Assembly (NCBI GenBank): GCA_963834015.1
Contig: CAWIAG010000002.1
Coordinates: 1,240,001-1,304,000, forward strand
DNA: 64,000 bases
DNA from: FEN-1297 sp963834015
GTDB taxonomy: Bacteria > Bacteroidota > Ignavibacteria > Ignavibacteriales > Ignavibacteriaceae
Reading direction: 5' to 3'
Below, piece by piece: positions 17,420 to 26,543 of the stretch. The notes below the pieces were generated by a model. The model worked only from the letters and a program-made list of their open reading frames with translations, had not been told where the DNA came from and did not search any database. How positions within the stretch are numbered: position 1 is the first letter of the stretch; each line of letters begins with the position of its first letter. Position numbers and translations under genes: made by a program.

Positions 17420-19552
17420 ATGACCGGAAAAGAATTATTAAAAAAATACAGTGATCCTAACAACTTCTTTAACAGGGATTTAAGCTGGATAGAATTTAAC
17501 GGGCGGGTATTGGAAGAAGCACTTAATCCCTACCTTCCGCTACTGGAAAAAGTAAAGTTCATTTCTATTTTTCACTCTAACCTAGATGAATTTTATATGA
17601 TCCGTATTTCCGGTTTAAAGGACCAAGTAGCTGCAAATGTTTCTGAACTTACAATCGACGGTTTAACACCGGTTGCCCAGCTCCAAAAAATCGAAAAGAT
17701 GCTTCAACCAATGCTTCGACAGATTAATAATCTTTGGTTAAATGAAATTGTTCCCGCTTTGAGAAAAGAGAATATCGATATAATCGATTATCAAGAACTG
17801 CCGGAAAACCACAAGGAAATTCTTACCGGCTATTTTAAAAAAGAAATATATCCCATTCTTACTCCTCTCGCATTTGATCCGGGCCGGCCTTTTCCATATA
17901 TCTCGAATTTGAGCTTAAGTCTTGCAATACTTGTTAAGAAACCGAACGGTGAAAATCACTTTGCTCGAGTGAAAGTACCCAGCATTCTTACAAGACTTCT
18001 ACAAATTGACTCTATTATTGATCCAGGTAAAAAAAATAATTCCAATGGAGTTTTTTCAGCAAAGTTTATATGGCTGGGAAGTCTTATAAAAGCTAATCTT
18101 CAGCTACTTTTCCCCGGTATGGAAGTAATTGAAGCGCACCGCTTCAGGATAACCCGAGATACAGATATTGAACTCCAGGAAGATGAGGCGGATGACCTTC
18201 TGAGAGTCATTGAAGAGAACATCCGGCAAAGAAGATTTGGAAGCGTTGTCCGGCTTGAAGTTGAAAAGCAAATGCCGGAATTTATGATAGATACCTTAAT
18301 TGAAAATCTTCAAATAAAAAGAGAAGACGTTCAGGTATTCGATGGCCCGTTAGGACTAAGCGATGTAATTTCATTATACAGCCTTCCTGCACATCATTTA
18401 AAATCAAAGCCGTTCTACCCTGTCGTTTCAAAAATATTTGATGAAGATGATACTATTTTCTCAATTATAAGACAGCAGGATATACTTCTTCATCACCCAT
18501 ATCACTCGTTTGCCCCTGTAATAGATTTTATAAAACAGGCATCCCGTGATCCGGATGTGCTTGCTATAAAACAAACGTTATATCGCGTTGGATCTGACTC
18601 GCCAATTGTTAAATATCTTATAGAAGCAGCAGAGCTTGGCAAGCAGGTAGCTGTACTGGTTGAACTAAAAGCAAGATTCGATGAACAGAATAACATATTC
18701 TGGGCAAGAGAACTTGAAAAAGTAGGCGTTCATGTTGTTTACGGATTAATCGGATTAAAAACTCATGCAAAGATGACGCTTGTTGTACGTCGTGAATCAG
18801 ACGGCGTAAAAAAATATGTTCATCTCTCTACCGGCAATTATAACGCCTCAACAGCAAAGCTATATACTGACCTCGGACTATTTACAACCGATGAAGATAT
18901 ATGTTCGGATGTTTCCGATATTTTTAATTACCTTACAGGTTATTCAAAACAAGTAGATTTTAAAAAGCTTTTTGTTGCTCCTATTAACATGAGGGAAAAA
19001 ATGCTCTCGCTAATAGCAAGAGAAACTGAAAATGCCAGGAACGGCGGCCAAAGCAAGATAATAATGAAACTTAATTCACTTGTAGATCCAATTATAATCA
19101 GCTCATTGTATGAGGCTTCCAGCTTTGGAGTAAAAATTGATTTGATAGTTCGAGGGATATGCTGTCTAATACCTCAGAAAAGCGGTCTTAGTGAAAACAT
19201 CCGGGTTTTAAGTATTGTGGGCAGATTTTTAGAACACAGCAGAATATTTTATTTTTACAATAACGGGAATGAAGAAATATATTTAAGCAGCGCTGATATG
19301 ATGCAGCGAAACTTAGATAGAAGAGTTGAAACTACTTTCCCGATTGAAAATCCCAAATTGAGGAATGAAATACTTAAGACAATACTTAGATTCTGTCTAA
19401 AGGATAATGTTAAAGCCAGGGAACTTCATCCGGATATGACCTATACTTTTTGCGAATGCCCGGATAAGAGCAAACAAGTTGATTCACAAGAATGGTTGAT
19501 GAACCATGCAATAAAGTCCAGCGGTAAATTTGTGAAACCTAAAGTAAATTAA
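17420..19552 (+). CDS. ppk1: polyphosphate kinase 1
   Basis: Reversibly transfers the ATP gamma-phosphate to inorganic polyphosphate. At 710 aa it has the full PPK1 architecture: N-terminal helical domain (NRDLSWIEFNGRVLEEA, about 18-120), middle head domain, and two phospholipase-D-like C-terminal domains. The autophosphorylated histidine is His449 in GLKTHAKM, followed by HLSTGNYNASTAKLYTDL. The second active-site histidine is His606 in LEHSRIFYF. DPDVLAIKQTLYRVG is another family block. It stands alone between two long intergenic regions; no exopolyphosphatase is nearby. Cytoplasmic or membrane-associated. The mgtA gene downstream offers a loose link through Mg2+-polyphosphate chemistry, but that is only inference. 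Confidence 0.96.
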   Translation: MTGKELLKKYSDPNNFFNRDLSWIEFNGRVLEEALNPYLPLLEKVKFISIFHSNLDEFYMIRISGLKDQVAANVSELTIDGLTPVAQLQKIEKMLQPMLRQINNLWLNEIVPALRKENIDIIDYQELPENHKEILTGYFKKEIYPILTPLAFDPGRPFPYISNLSLSLAILVKKPNGENHFARVKVPSILTRLLQIDSIIDPGKKNNSNGVFSAKFIWLGSLIKANLQLLFPGMEVIEAHRFRITRDTDIELQEDEADDLLRVIEENIRQRRFGSVVRLEVEKQMPEFMIDTLIENLQIKREDVQVFDGPLGLSDVISLYSLPAHHLKSKPFYPVVSKIFDEDDTIFSIIRQQDILLHHPYHSFAPVIDFIKQASRDPDVLAIKQTLYRVGSDSPIVKYLIEAAELGKQVAVLVELKARFDEQNNIFWARELEKVGVHVVYGLIGLKTHAKMTLVVRRESDGVKKYVHLSTGNYNASTAKLYTDLGLFTTDEDICSDVSDIFNYLTGYSKQVDFKKLFVAPINMREKMLSLIARETENARNGGQSKIIMKLNSLVDPIIISSLYEASSFGVKIDLIVRGICCLIPQKSGLSENIRVLSIVGRFLEHSRIFYFYNNGNEEIYLSSADMMQRNLDRRVETTFPIENPKLRNEILKTILRFCLKDNVKARELHPDMTYTFCECPDKSKQVDSQEWLMNHAIKSSGKFVKPKVN

Positions 19553-19741
19553 AAAAAATTTTAATGCCCAAATTCCACTTTAAAAATTCTCCGACTTATG
19601 GAAAATAATAATTAATAAGAAACTATTGTAATGTTATATTTTAGATTACTTTAAATCCTTGAAAGTTTAAATTTAATTTTTATCTTTTAAGAGAATTTCT
19701 TACTTTTGAAAAGTATTTTTTAACAAGTTATAAGGAATGCA

Positions 19742-19813
19742 ATGCGAGACTTTGACGAGCCTGGCGCTGATAGAAATAATCAAAATAAAATTCCCATGGA
19801 TTTAACCATTTAA
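19742..19813 (+). CDS. possible leader peptide with acidic/proline N-terminus (mgtA uORF1)
   Basis: A 23-codon ORF beginning MRDFDEPGAD, with AAGGA placed 5 nt before its ATG. In enterobacteria, the mgtA leader ORF mgtL also encodes an early acid-and-proline stretch that destabilises the ribosome at low Mg2+ and opens the downstream gene. Here the D-F-D-E-P cluster sits at residues 3-7, a similar position. The resemblance is in composition and place only, not in sequence homology. No protein family. Confidence 0.4.
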   Translation: MRDFDEPGADRNNQNKIPMDLTI

Positions 19814-19827
19814 TTTGTTCATCGGTT

Positions 19828-19859
19828 CATCTCCAGGGAGTTTAAAATTTCAGGAGATG
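19828..19859 (+). promoter_or_regulatory. hairpin sequestering the ribosome binding site of uORF2
   Basis: Arms CATCTCC (19828-19834) and GGAGATG (19853-19859) form a perfect 7-bp stem with an 18-nt loop. The 3' arm contains the GGAG core of the Shine-Dalgarno for the ORF starting at 19863. A ribosome stalled or released in uORF1, whose stop is 15 nt before the stem, would decide whether it forms. Confidence 0.45.
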
Positions 19860-19862
19860 GCA

Positions 19863-19955
19863 ATGAATCATATCTTCATTATTCATCAGATTAATAAAAG
19901 TAATCAGTCCATATTTATAAGGATTGTATTATTAATTTTAAGAATTATTCGATAA
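19863..19955 (+). CDS. possible second leader peptide (mgtA uORF2)
   Basis: A 30-codon ORF starting MNHIFIIHQIN, hydrophobic and basic at its end, preceded by AGGAG with 6-nt spacing. An in-frame ATG 6 nt earlier (19857) lies inside the Shine-Dalgarno arm and is less likely. It ends 20 nt before the mgtA start. It could couple ribosomes to mgtA or be chance. No family. Confidence 0.3.
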   Translation: MNHIFIIHQINKSNQSIFIRIVLLILRIIR

Positions 19956-19975
19956 TTTAGGGACAAGGAACAACT

Positions 19976-22636
19976 ATGGCTAAATCGATTTTTTCCAAAA
20001 TTTCTCCCTCCATTTTTACTAAAGAAGCCAAGACTCCGCATAATGCCACTGATGATGAAAAACTTTTAATAGAAATTTGTAACCTTTCCCATCAAGATAC
20101 TATTACAAAATTAAAAAGCCGTGATAGCGGGTTAACTACAGATGAAGCCGAGCATCTACTGGAAGAATACGGCAGGAATGAGTTAGCACATACTAAAGAA
20201 ATTGGAATTTTACACGATATTTTTAACCGTTGTAAAAGTCCACTTGTAATACAACTTCTTTTAATTGCTGTTATATCCGGTTTAATGGGGGATATGCCTT
20301 CCGCTATGGTTGTTAGCTGTATGATTGTATTAAGTGTAGGTTTATCTTTTATCTTGGACCGCCGTTCAACCAACGCTGTTGAAGCATTAGGAAAAAGAGT
20401 TCAATCACATGCTAACGTTATACGCGACGGTAAAGAAATTGAACTTCCTATTTCCGAAGTTGTACCTGGTGATATTATTCTTTTACGTGCAGGCTCTATT
20501 ATTCCAGCCGACATACGTCTACTAACAGTAAAAGATTTTTTTGTCAGTCAGTCTGTTTTGACAGGCGAATCGTTGCCAATTGAAAAAAAATCGGACCCGC
20601 AGGAATTAAAAGGCGGATTTGTTTTTGAGTTATTAAATGCATGTTTCCAGGGAAGCAATGTATTAAGCGGAACAGCACGCGGCGTTGTAGTTAATACCGG
20701 GATTCATTCATATTTTGGTTCTATCTCCGAACGGCTTGTTGAAAGCAGGCCCAAGACTAGTTTTGATATCGGCGTAAAATCATTTACATGGTTAATGATA
20801 CGCTTTATGATTGTTATGGTATTTACAGTATTCATGATAATCGGTCTCACTAAAGGGGACTGGATTGAAGCGCTTCTATTTGGTGTCTCCATTGCAGTCG
20901 GTTTAACTCCGGAAATGCTCCCGATGATTGTTACCGTAAACCTTGCCAAAGGTGCGCTTGCAATGTCCAAAAAAAAGGTTATTGTCAAACAAATTACTTC
21001 AATACAAAACTTTGGCGCAATAGATATACTTTGTACCGATAAGACAGGAACTCTTACACAAGATAAAGTTGTTCTGGAAAAGCATGTAGATATTACTGGC
21101 AAACCAAGTCAGGATGTTCTTCTTTATGGTTACTTAAACAGCTTTTATCAAACTGGTTTAAAGAACCTGATTGACAGAGCTGTTATTAACCACATAGAAT
21201 TAAATGTTGAAACTAAATGTACACTTGTAGATGAATTACCTTTTGATTTTCAAAGAAGGCGTATGTCTGTTGCAGTTGAATATGAAGGCGATCATGTACT
21301 TATTTGCAAAGGTGCTGTTGAAGAAATCTATTCCGTTTGTAACTTTTACCAGGTAGATGATGAGGTTTATCCTTTAATTCAGATGATTCACGATGATCTT
21401 TATGAAGAAGTTGAAGATTTAAACAATCTTGGCTATAGAGTACTTGCAATAGCATACCGGGAATTTCCTAGAACAAAAACTACATTTACAGTTGCAGATG
21501 AATCGGGAATGATTTTGCTCGGATATATAGCATTTTTTGATCCGCCCAAAGATTCTGCCGCTCAGGCAATTGCAAGTCTTCAAAAGGTAGGTGTTAAAGT
21601 TAAAATATTAACCGGAGATAATGCGCTTGTTACAAAAAAAGTTTGCGGTGATGTAGGACTTATTATTAATAGACTTGTTACCGGGAATGAGCTAGCAAAT
21701 TTATCAGACGAAGAGTTTTCAATAGTAATTGAAGAAGCTAATGTATTTGCCAAACTTTCACCCATTCAAAAGGAAAAAGTAATTAATGTCCTGCGCCAGA
21801 AGGGACATGTTGTCGGCTACATGGGTGACGGGATAAATGATTCACCATCATTGCGCGCTGCTGATGTGGGGATATCTGTTGACAGCGGTGCCGATGTAGC
21901 AAAAGAAGCCGCTGATATTGTACTGCTTGAAAAAAGCCTGCTTGTTCTGGAGGATGGAATTAAAGAAGGAAGAAAAGTCTTTGCAAATATTATTAAATAC
22001 ATACGAATGGGGGCAAGTTCAAATTTCGGTAATATGTTCAGCGTTATCGGAGCAAGTATTTTACTTCCATTTTTACCTATGAAACCGATACAGATTCTTT
22101 TAAATAACCTCTTGTACGATTTTTCACAAACGGGCATACCAACTGATAATGTAGACCAGGAATTAGTAGAGAATCCATTAAAATGGAACATCAGTAACAT
22201 AAAAAGATTTATGCTTTTTATAGGCCCGATAAGTTCAATATTCGATTACGCAACATTCGCCTTGATGTGGTTTGTATTCAAATCAAGTGAATTTCTTAAT
22301 CCTTTAATTACTGTTGGCGATAGAACATACAGGCAGGATATCTTTCAAACCGGCTGGTTTGTAGAATCTTTACTAACTCAAACATTGATTGTACATATAA
22401 TCAGAACGCGCAAAGTTCCTTTCTTTGGCAGCATGGCATCAATGCCTATGACATTAACTACATTATTTATTATGGCAATAGGCGCATGGCTTCCATATTC
22501 TCCGTTCGCTACCACATTTGGTTTTGTACCTCTTCCCGCACAATATTGGCTGTGGATTGCAGGCTTCCTGATTTCGTACAGTGTATTAACTCATTTTATT
22601 AAAACGTGGTTCTTCAAAAAATATGGAGTTCATTAA
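19976..22636 (+). CDS. mgtA: P-type Mg2+-importing ATPase MgtA
   Basis: Inner-membrane P3B ATPase that drives Mg2+ into the cytoplasm. At 886 aa it has the family's full length: N-terminal cation ATPase domain (SGLTTDEAEHLLEEYGRNEL), first membrane pair, actuator domain with VLTGES, Pro-kink helix GLTPEMLPMIV (the MgtA/MgtB form), phosphorylated Asp355 in CTDKTGTLT, nucleotide domain with KGAVEEI, hinge MGDGINDSPSLRAADVGISV, and six C-terminal helices including LLYDFSQTGIP, another MgtA signature. The start is preceded by AAGGA with 6-nt spacing. The gene ends 2 nt before an EIIA-like gene, so the two are translationally close. Leader features suggest Mg2+-dependent expression. Confidence 0.95.
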   Translation: MAKSIFSKISPSIFTKEAKTPHNATDDEKLLIEICNLSHQDTITKLKSRDSGLTTDEAEHLLEEYGRNELAHTKEIGILHDIFNRCKSPLVIQLLLIAVISGLMGDMPSAMVVSCMIVLSVGLSFILDRRSTNAVEALGKRVQSHANVIRDGKEIELPISEVVPGDIILLRAGSIIPADIRLLTVKDFFVSQSVLTGESLPIEKKSDPQELKGGFVFELLNACFQGSNVLSGTARGVVVNTGIHSYFGSISERLVESRPKTSFDIGVKSFTWLMIRFMIVMVFTVFMIIGLTKGDWIEALLFGVSIAVGLTPEMLPMIVTVNLAKGALAMSKKKVIVKQITSIQNFGAIDILCTDKTGTLTQDKVVLEKHVDITGKPSQDVLLYGYLNSFYQTGLKNLIDRAVINHIELNVETKCTLVDELPFDFQRRRMSVAVEYEGDHVLICKGAVEEIYSVCNFYQVDDEVYPLIQMIHDDLYEEVEDLNNLGYRVLAIAYREFPRTKTTFTVADESGMILLGYIAFFDPPKDSAAQAIASLQKVGVKVKILTGDNALVTKKVCGDVGLIINRLVTGNELANLSDEEFSIVIEEANVFAKLSPIQKEKVINVLRQKGHVVGYMGDGINDSPSLRAADVGISVDSGADVAKEAADIVLLEKSLLVLEDGIKEGRKVFANIIKYIRMGASSNFGNMFSVIGASILLPFLPMKPIQILLNNLLYDFSQTGIPTDNVDQELVENPLKWNISNIKRFMLFIGPISSIFDYATFALMWFVFKSSEFLNPLITVGDRTYRQDIFQTGWFVESLLTQTLIVHIIRTRKVPFFGSMASMPMTLTTLFIMAIGAWLPYSPFATTFGFVPLPAQYWLWIAGFLISYSVLTHFIKTWFFKKYGVH

Positions 22637-22638
22637 TT

Positions 22639-23421
22639 ATGGATAGTTTATTAGATGCTTTGCAAGAAGGCCGTTTAATCGAATTGCCTGACAACGATAA
22701 GCAGGATTCACTTCAATTATTGGCTCATATTATAGAAGCTATTCCATCTGTTCCGAGTGGAACTGATGTTGCGGGCTTAGTTTTAAAAAGGGAAGGAAAC
22801 TATAATACAACGCTTGGTAAGGGGTTTGCTGTTCCTCATGCCAGAGGGTCATTTGACGGCGACCTATACTGTGCAGTTGGATGGAGCCCGTCCGGTATCA
22901 ATTACGGGGCTCCCGACGGCAACCCGGTTCGTATTGTAATAATGTATCTTGTACCCGATAATCAAAGGAATTCCTACCTTAAAGAAGTTTCAAATATTGC
23001 CAAGGCTTTAAATGAACTGCACGACGAGAACTCGTTGAGAACGGCAGCTGACTTGAATACTGTCAGAAACTATCTGCTTGACCTTGTTACATCTGCTAAA
23101 AGCATTGTCGGCCCGGAAGCCCGTGCCCGGATGATTCAATTGGAAGCCAGAGAGAATCTTCCGCAAGTTGATATGCAGAATATTTCAAATTTGTTAATAG
23201 AAACTATAACAATTATTACATCTGCTAATTTAAAGCCTATAACCCTAGGACAGAACAAAGAATTGATTGATATCCTGGAAAACTCACCAAATCTGGCTGA
23301 ATCACTGAACGGCAACAATAAATTTTTTGATTATTCGGGCTGGCGGGTATTGAAGAGAAATTTATCGATATATCAGTCGGGAAGAACTGCACATGAATGT
23401 ATAGCGATTAAGCTAAAATAA
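22639..23421 (+). CDS. PTS EIIA type-2 (PtsN/fructose-like) domain protein with C-terminal extension
   Basis: Cytoplasmic protein of 260 aa. Residues about 3-145 form an EIIA-2 domain with LVLKREGNYNTTLGKGFAVP and phospho-acceptor His67 in VPHARG, as in PtsN (IPH). The C-terminal 110 residues (LLDLVTSAKSIVGPEARAR onwards) match nothing recognised. The start is moved to the ATG at 22639, directly after the mgtA stop; the frame opens earlier but inside mgtA. No other PTS gene is in the window, so a regulatory role controlling MgtA or ion homeostasis is more likely than sugar transport. That link rests on the 2-nt spacing only. EIIA-Ntr proteins are known to regulate K+ transport in enterobacteria. 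Confidence 0.8.
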   Translation: MDSLLDALQEGRLIELPDNDKQDSLQLLAHIIEAIPSVPSGTDVAGLVLKREGNYNTTLGKGFAVPHARGSFDGDLYCAVGWSPSGINYGAPDGNPVRIVIMYLVPDNQRNSYLKEVSNIAKALNELHDENSLRTAADLNTVRNYLLDLVTSAKSIVGPEARARMIQLEARENLPQVDMQNISNLLIETITIITSANLKPITLGQNKELIDILENSPNLAESLNGNNKFFDYSGWRVLKRNLSIYQSGRTAHECIAIKLK

Positions 23422-23638
23422 TCCATACAAAATTCTTTAATATTATTTGAAATTTCTTGGGATTTTTAGTGGTTAAATGCCCGGTTGTAATTCTCTTTTA
23501 TCATTAAGTTATTTTAAGACCTTTTTAATACTTATATTTTGTATTTTTTAATGATTTAATCGCTTTATGATGGAAATGATTCAAAATGATTGAATATTTT
23601 ACTAACTTTAATTTTAATATTATAAAGTAGGATTATGA

Positions 23639-24745
23639 ATGTCTGATTTAACGAAAAACGAGATATTAAATGCACTTAAAAAAGTGGATGATTCCAATTT
23701 TAATAAAGATTTTTTAATACTTAATTCAATTAAGAAATTTGAGATAAAAAACAACAACCTTTCCGTTGATATTTCTATAACATTGCCCGCCTCAGCCGAC
23801 AGAAAACAGTTACAAATTAAATTTACCGAAGCACTTAAAAAGGAATTTAAAGATCTAAATAAAGTTGATATTGTTATAGATGCTAAAGTTACAACTCATC
23901 AAGATAGCAGCAAAAATACAATATTGCCGGGAGTTAAAAATACTATTGCCGTTGCTAGTGGAAAAGGTGGTGTTGGTAAAAGCACTGTTGCAGTTAATCT
24001 TGCAGTTGCTCTAGCTAAAGACGGAGCCTCAGTAGGTTTAATTGATGCTGATATATATGGTCCGAGCATACCGCTATTGCTTGGATTAAAAGATAAACCA
24101 AAAATATTTCAGGATCAAAATTCTACTAAAATAATTCCTCTTACGAACTATGGAGTAAAAGTAATTTCTATAGGACTGCTTGTAGATGATAATGCCCCTG
24201 TAATTTGGCGCGGTCCTATGGCCAGTGGCGCAGTTAAACAGTTTATGACAGATGTTGATTGGGGTGAACTTGATTATCTTATCTTCGATCTTCCTCCCGG
24301 CACAGGGGACATTCAGCTTACCCTAGTTCAGACCATACCATTGACAGGAGCAGTTATTGTAACTACACCCCAGGAAGTTTCCCTGATTGATGCAAGGAAA
24401 GCTCTAAAGATGTTTACAAGAGTTAATGTACCGATCCTGGGGGTAATTGAAAATATGAGTTACTTCATAGCTCCAGATACAGGAAAAAATTATGATATTT
24501 TTGGAAACGGCGGTGGTTCTAAAATGGCGGTTGAATTAGATTCACCATTTCTCGGCGGAATTCCAATTGATCCCCACATAAGAATAGGCGGAGACAATGG
24601 CATACCTGTATTGTACGATGCCCCCGAATCCGAATACTCGACTGTTTTTACTCAACTTTCCCGAAATCTTGCTGCCCAGGTTCATATTCGAAACCTCAGA
24701 GGATCTTCGACTGCAAAAATGGAAATATCTCTGGATGATGAATAG
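23639..24745 (+). CDS. Mrp/NBP35-family Fe-S cluster carrier ATPase
   Basis: P-loop ATPase of the Mrp/ApbC group, 368 aa, thought to deliver Fe-S clusters. An N-terminal MIP18/DUF59-like domain (about 5-90, weakly conserved) precedes the deviant Walker A ASGKGGVGKST (about 106-116), LIDADIYGPSIP, the switch region IFDLPPGTGDIQL and TTPQEVSLIDARKA. The usual CPxC pair after ENMSYF is missing: the sequence reads ENMSYFIAPDTGKNYDIFGNG. Several Bacteroidota Mrp proteins are likewise substituted there, so cluster binding may use other ligands or not occur. It is followed after 144 nt by an Nfu-type scaffold gene, which supports an Fe-S role. Confidence 0.9.
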   Translation: MSDLTKNEILNALKKVDDSNFNKDFLILNSIKKFEIKNNNLSVDISITLPASADRKQLQIKFTEALKKEFKDLNKVDIVIDAKVTTHQDSSKNTILPGVKNTIAVASGKGGVGKSTVAVNLAVALAKDGASVGLIDADIYGPSIPLLLGLKDKPKIFQDQNSTKIIPLTNYGVKVISIGLLVDDNAPVIWRGPMASGAVKQFMTDVDWGELDYLIFDLPPGTGDIQLTLVQTIPLTGAVIVTTPQEVSLIDARKALKMFTRVNVPILGVIENMSYFIAPDTGKNYDIFGNGGGSKMAVELDSPFLGGIPIDPHIRIGGDNGIPVLYDAPESEYSTVFTQLSRNLAAQVHIRNLRGSSTAKMEISLDDE

Positions 24746-24889
24746 TTTTCAATAAAATATGTTAACCTAATATGGAAATAATTAATACTAATCCGTTTTT
24801 TTTTACATGCCAAGCTATCGGATTGGGACGGGCCAATATCATATTTAAAAGTAATATTATCTTTTTAATTTTGTAAACTGGAAGTAACT

Positions 24890-25114
24890 TTGAAAGAAGA
24901 GATATTAGAAGCGATTGATACAATTCGACCATACTTACAATCGGATAACGGCGATATAGAATTAATTGAGATAACAGATGATGCAATCGTAAAAGTTAAA
25001 CTTACGGGTGCATGCGCTGTTTGTCCAATGTTTTTAATGACGCTCCGTGCCGGAGTAGAACGATCCTTAATGCGCCAAGTACCTTCTATAAAAAGAGTTG
25101 AAGCTGTAAATTAA
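24890..25114 (+). CDS. NifU C-terminal domain protein (Nfu-type Fe-S scaffold)
   Basis: Small cytoplasmic Fe-S scaffold, 74 aa, consisting only of the Nfu domain: DTIRPYLQSDNGDIELIEI followed by the cluster-binding pair in TGACAVCPMFLMTLRAGVE (CxxC), and ending IKRVEAVN. The start codon is TTG at 24890, preceded by GGAAG with 5-nt spacing; no ATG is available nearer. Its position 144 nt after the Mrp-type gene on the same strand suggests a shared Fe-S assembly unit. Confidence 0.9.
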   Translation: MKEEILEAIDTIRPYLQSDNGDIELIEITDDAIVKVKLTGACAVCPMFLMTLRAGVERSLMRQVPSIKRVEAVN

Positions 25115-25228
25115 TAATGCAGAATTAATTTTCCTTACATTAATGGACAGATACTACTTATTATACGAATCCTGTTCTAATCTTAATAATAATTAAAGTA
25201 ATTTTTGAGAACCAGATAAGGGGTTAGC

Positions 25229-25282
25229 ATGGAAAATATCGAATATTCATTAGACTTATGTTTATTCCTGATTTTTGCTTGA
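25229..25282 (+). CDS. possible 17-codon leader ORF before the AI-2E exporter
   Basis: Begins MENIEYSLDLCLF with AAGGGG placed 5 nt before the ATG, and stops 31 nt before the exporter start. The remaining intergenic sequence shows no hairpin. It may be a leader peptide or chance; no family support. Confidence 0.2.
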   Translation: MENIEYSLDLCLFLIFA

Positions 25283-25313
25283 TTAAAAGAATTTTTTATA
25301 TTACACTAACCGT

Positions 25314-26375
25314 ATGAAAGAATTAACTTTTAAAAAAGTAATTACATGGTTATCATTTGTCGCAGGCGGCTGTATTTTGGCCTATTTACTGTATGTAATT
25401 TCCGAAGTGCTGATCATTTTCATTTTATCTATTCTCCTTGCATTTATTTTCCAACCATTTATTTCAATTCTCGAAAATAAAGGATTAAATCGAGTTACTT
25501 CCATTTTAGCCGCATTCGCCTTAACAGCAATGATTATTTATATGGCGTTTTCATATTTAATACCCAACCTTTTAGTTCAAATGAATCAGTTTGTGGGTAT
25601 GCTTCAGGTTATCCCTCTCCATGACAGGATATTTTCTGTTGAAAAAGAGATACATAATTATCTTCCTTTTTTTACTCTGGGGGAGCTTTCAAAAAGGTTT
25701 GAAGAATTTATTTCTTCCGGCATTATGAACTCATTTGATAAAATTTCTCCCCTTCTATCAAGTATTATTTCAATAGTTATACTTTTTGTTATAGTTCCGT
25801 TTATAACATTTTTTATACTTAAAGATAGCAAAATTATAATGAGGGGTTTGCTGCAAATAGTTCCAAATACTTATTTTGAAATATCATACTGGATTATGAA
25901 AAAAGTAACAATACAACTAGGGAAATACGCACGAGGTTGGATATTTGATGCCACTTTCGTCGGTATAGCATGTGGATTAGGATATTATATTGTCGGGGTA
26001 AAAAATGCTTTGCCACTGGGATTAATTTCAGGGTTAGGACATCTGGTGCCATATTTCGGGCCGATTATTGGCGGAGTTCCGGCAATAGTAATTTCTTTAA
26101 TTCAGTATGGAGATTTTTCACATGTACCTTCAATTTTACTAATGATACTTATTGTCTATACTATTGATAACGGATTGGTTCAGCCTTATGTGTTTTCTAA
26201 GAGCGTGGGAATGCACCCATTAGTTATAATATTTCTAGTATTAATTGGAAGCCAACTATTTGGTGTAATAGGAACGCTATTAGCGATACCTACTGCGACA
26301 ATTGTAAAAACACTATCAAAAGAGATCTATTTCGCATTTAAGAATTATAAAATTGTTAATTTAGATGCCAAATAG
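25314..26375 (+). CDS. AI-2E/PerM-family membrane exporter
   Basis: Inner-membrane protein of 353 aa with about seven to eight helices and the family blocks ISEVLIIFILSILLAFIFQP and SILENKGLNRVTSILAAF in the N-terminal half, a periplasmic central region (about 105-150), then GLISGLGHLVPYFGPIIGG and DNGLVQPYVFSKSVGMHPLV in the C-terminal half. Members export autoinducer-2, sodium/protons or unknown small molecules; the substrate cannot be told from sequence. It is transcribed alone toward the convergent MoxR gene (168-nt gap). Confidence 0.87.
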   Translation: MKELTFKKVITWLSFVAGGCILAYLLYVISEVLIIFILSILLAFIFQPFISILENKGLNRVTSILAAFALTAMIIYMAFSYLIPNLLVQMNQFVGMLQVIPLHDRIFSVEKEIHNYLPFFTLGELSKRFEEFISSGIMNSFDKISPLLSSIISIVILFVIVPFITFFILKDSKIIMRGLLQIVPNTYFEISYWIMKKVTIQLGKYARGWIFDATFVGIACGLGYYIVGVKNALPLGLISGLGHLVPYFGPIIGGVPAIVISLIQYGDFSHVPSILLMILIVYTIDNGLVQPYVFSKSVGMHPLVIIFLVLIGSQLFGVIGTLLAIPTATIVKTLSKEIYFAFKNYKIVNLDAK

Positions 26376-26543
26376 ATACTCTTTTTCTGCAATCCCGGTA
26401 TTTAATTTAAATCATTTCGAATTATAGGCTATCTTTCCACATCAGATGTTAATTTTACCGCCAGCCCAATTAAAAGAAGAAAATTATATTTTTATCCTGG
26501 ATGAGTAATATGCAAATTCATTAAAAGAAAATTTGCGAAGGTT

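Larger units (their letters stand above)
19553..19975. other. long structured leader upstream of mgtA
   Basis: The 423 nt between ppk1 and mgtA hold two small ORFs, each with its own Shine-Dalgarno (19742-19813 and 19863-19955), and a hairpin (19828-19859) that pairs the second Shine-Dalgarno. The layout is that of a transcript leader controlling the Mg2+ transporter. No match to the ykoK/M-box core sequence was recognised. The first 150 nt, AT-rich, probably hold the promoter. Confidence 0.5.

Noticed and set aside
19553..19975. M-box (ykoK) Mg2+ riboswitch before mgtA
   Set aside because: The core sequence of the M-box was not found; the leader looks translation-based instead.
26512..26536. 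terminator for the MoxR gene (GCAAATT / AATTTGC stem)
   Set aside because: The stem is AU-rich and lacks a T-run on the minus strand, so it is only a weak candidate.
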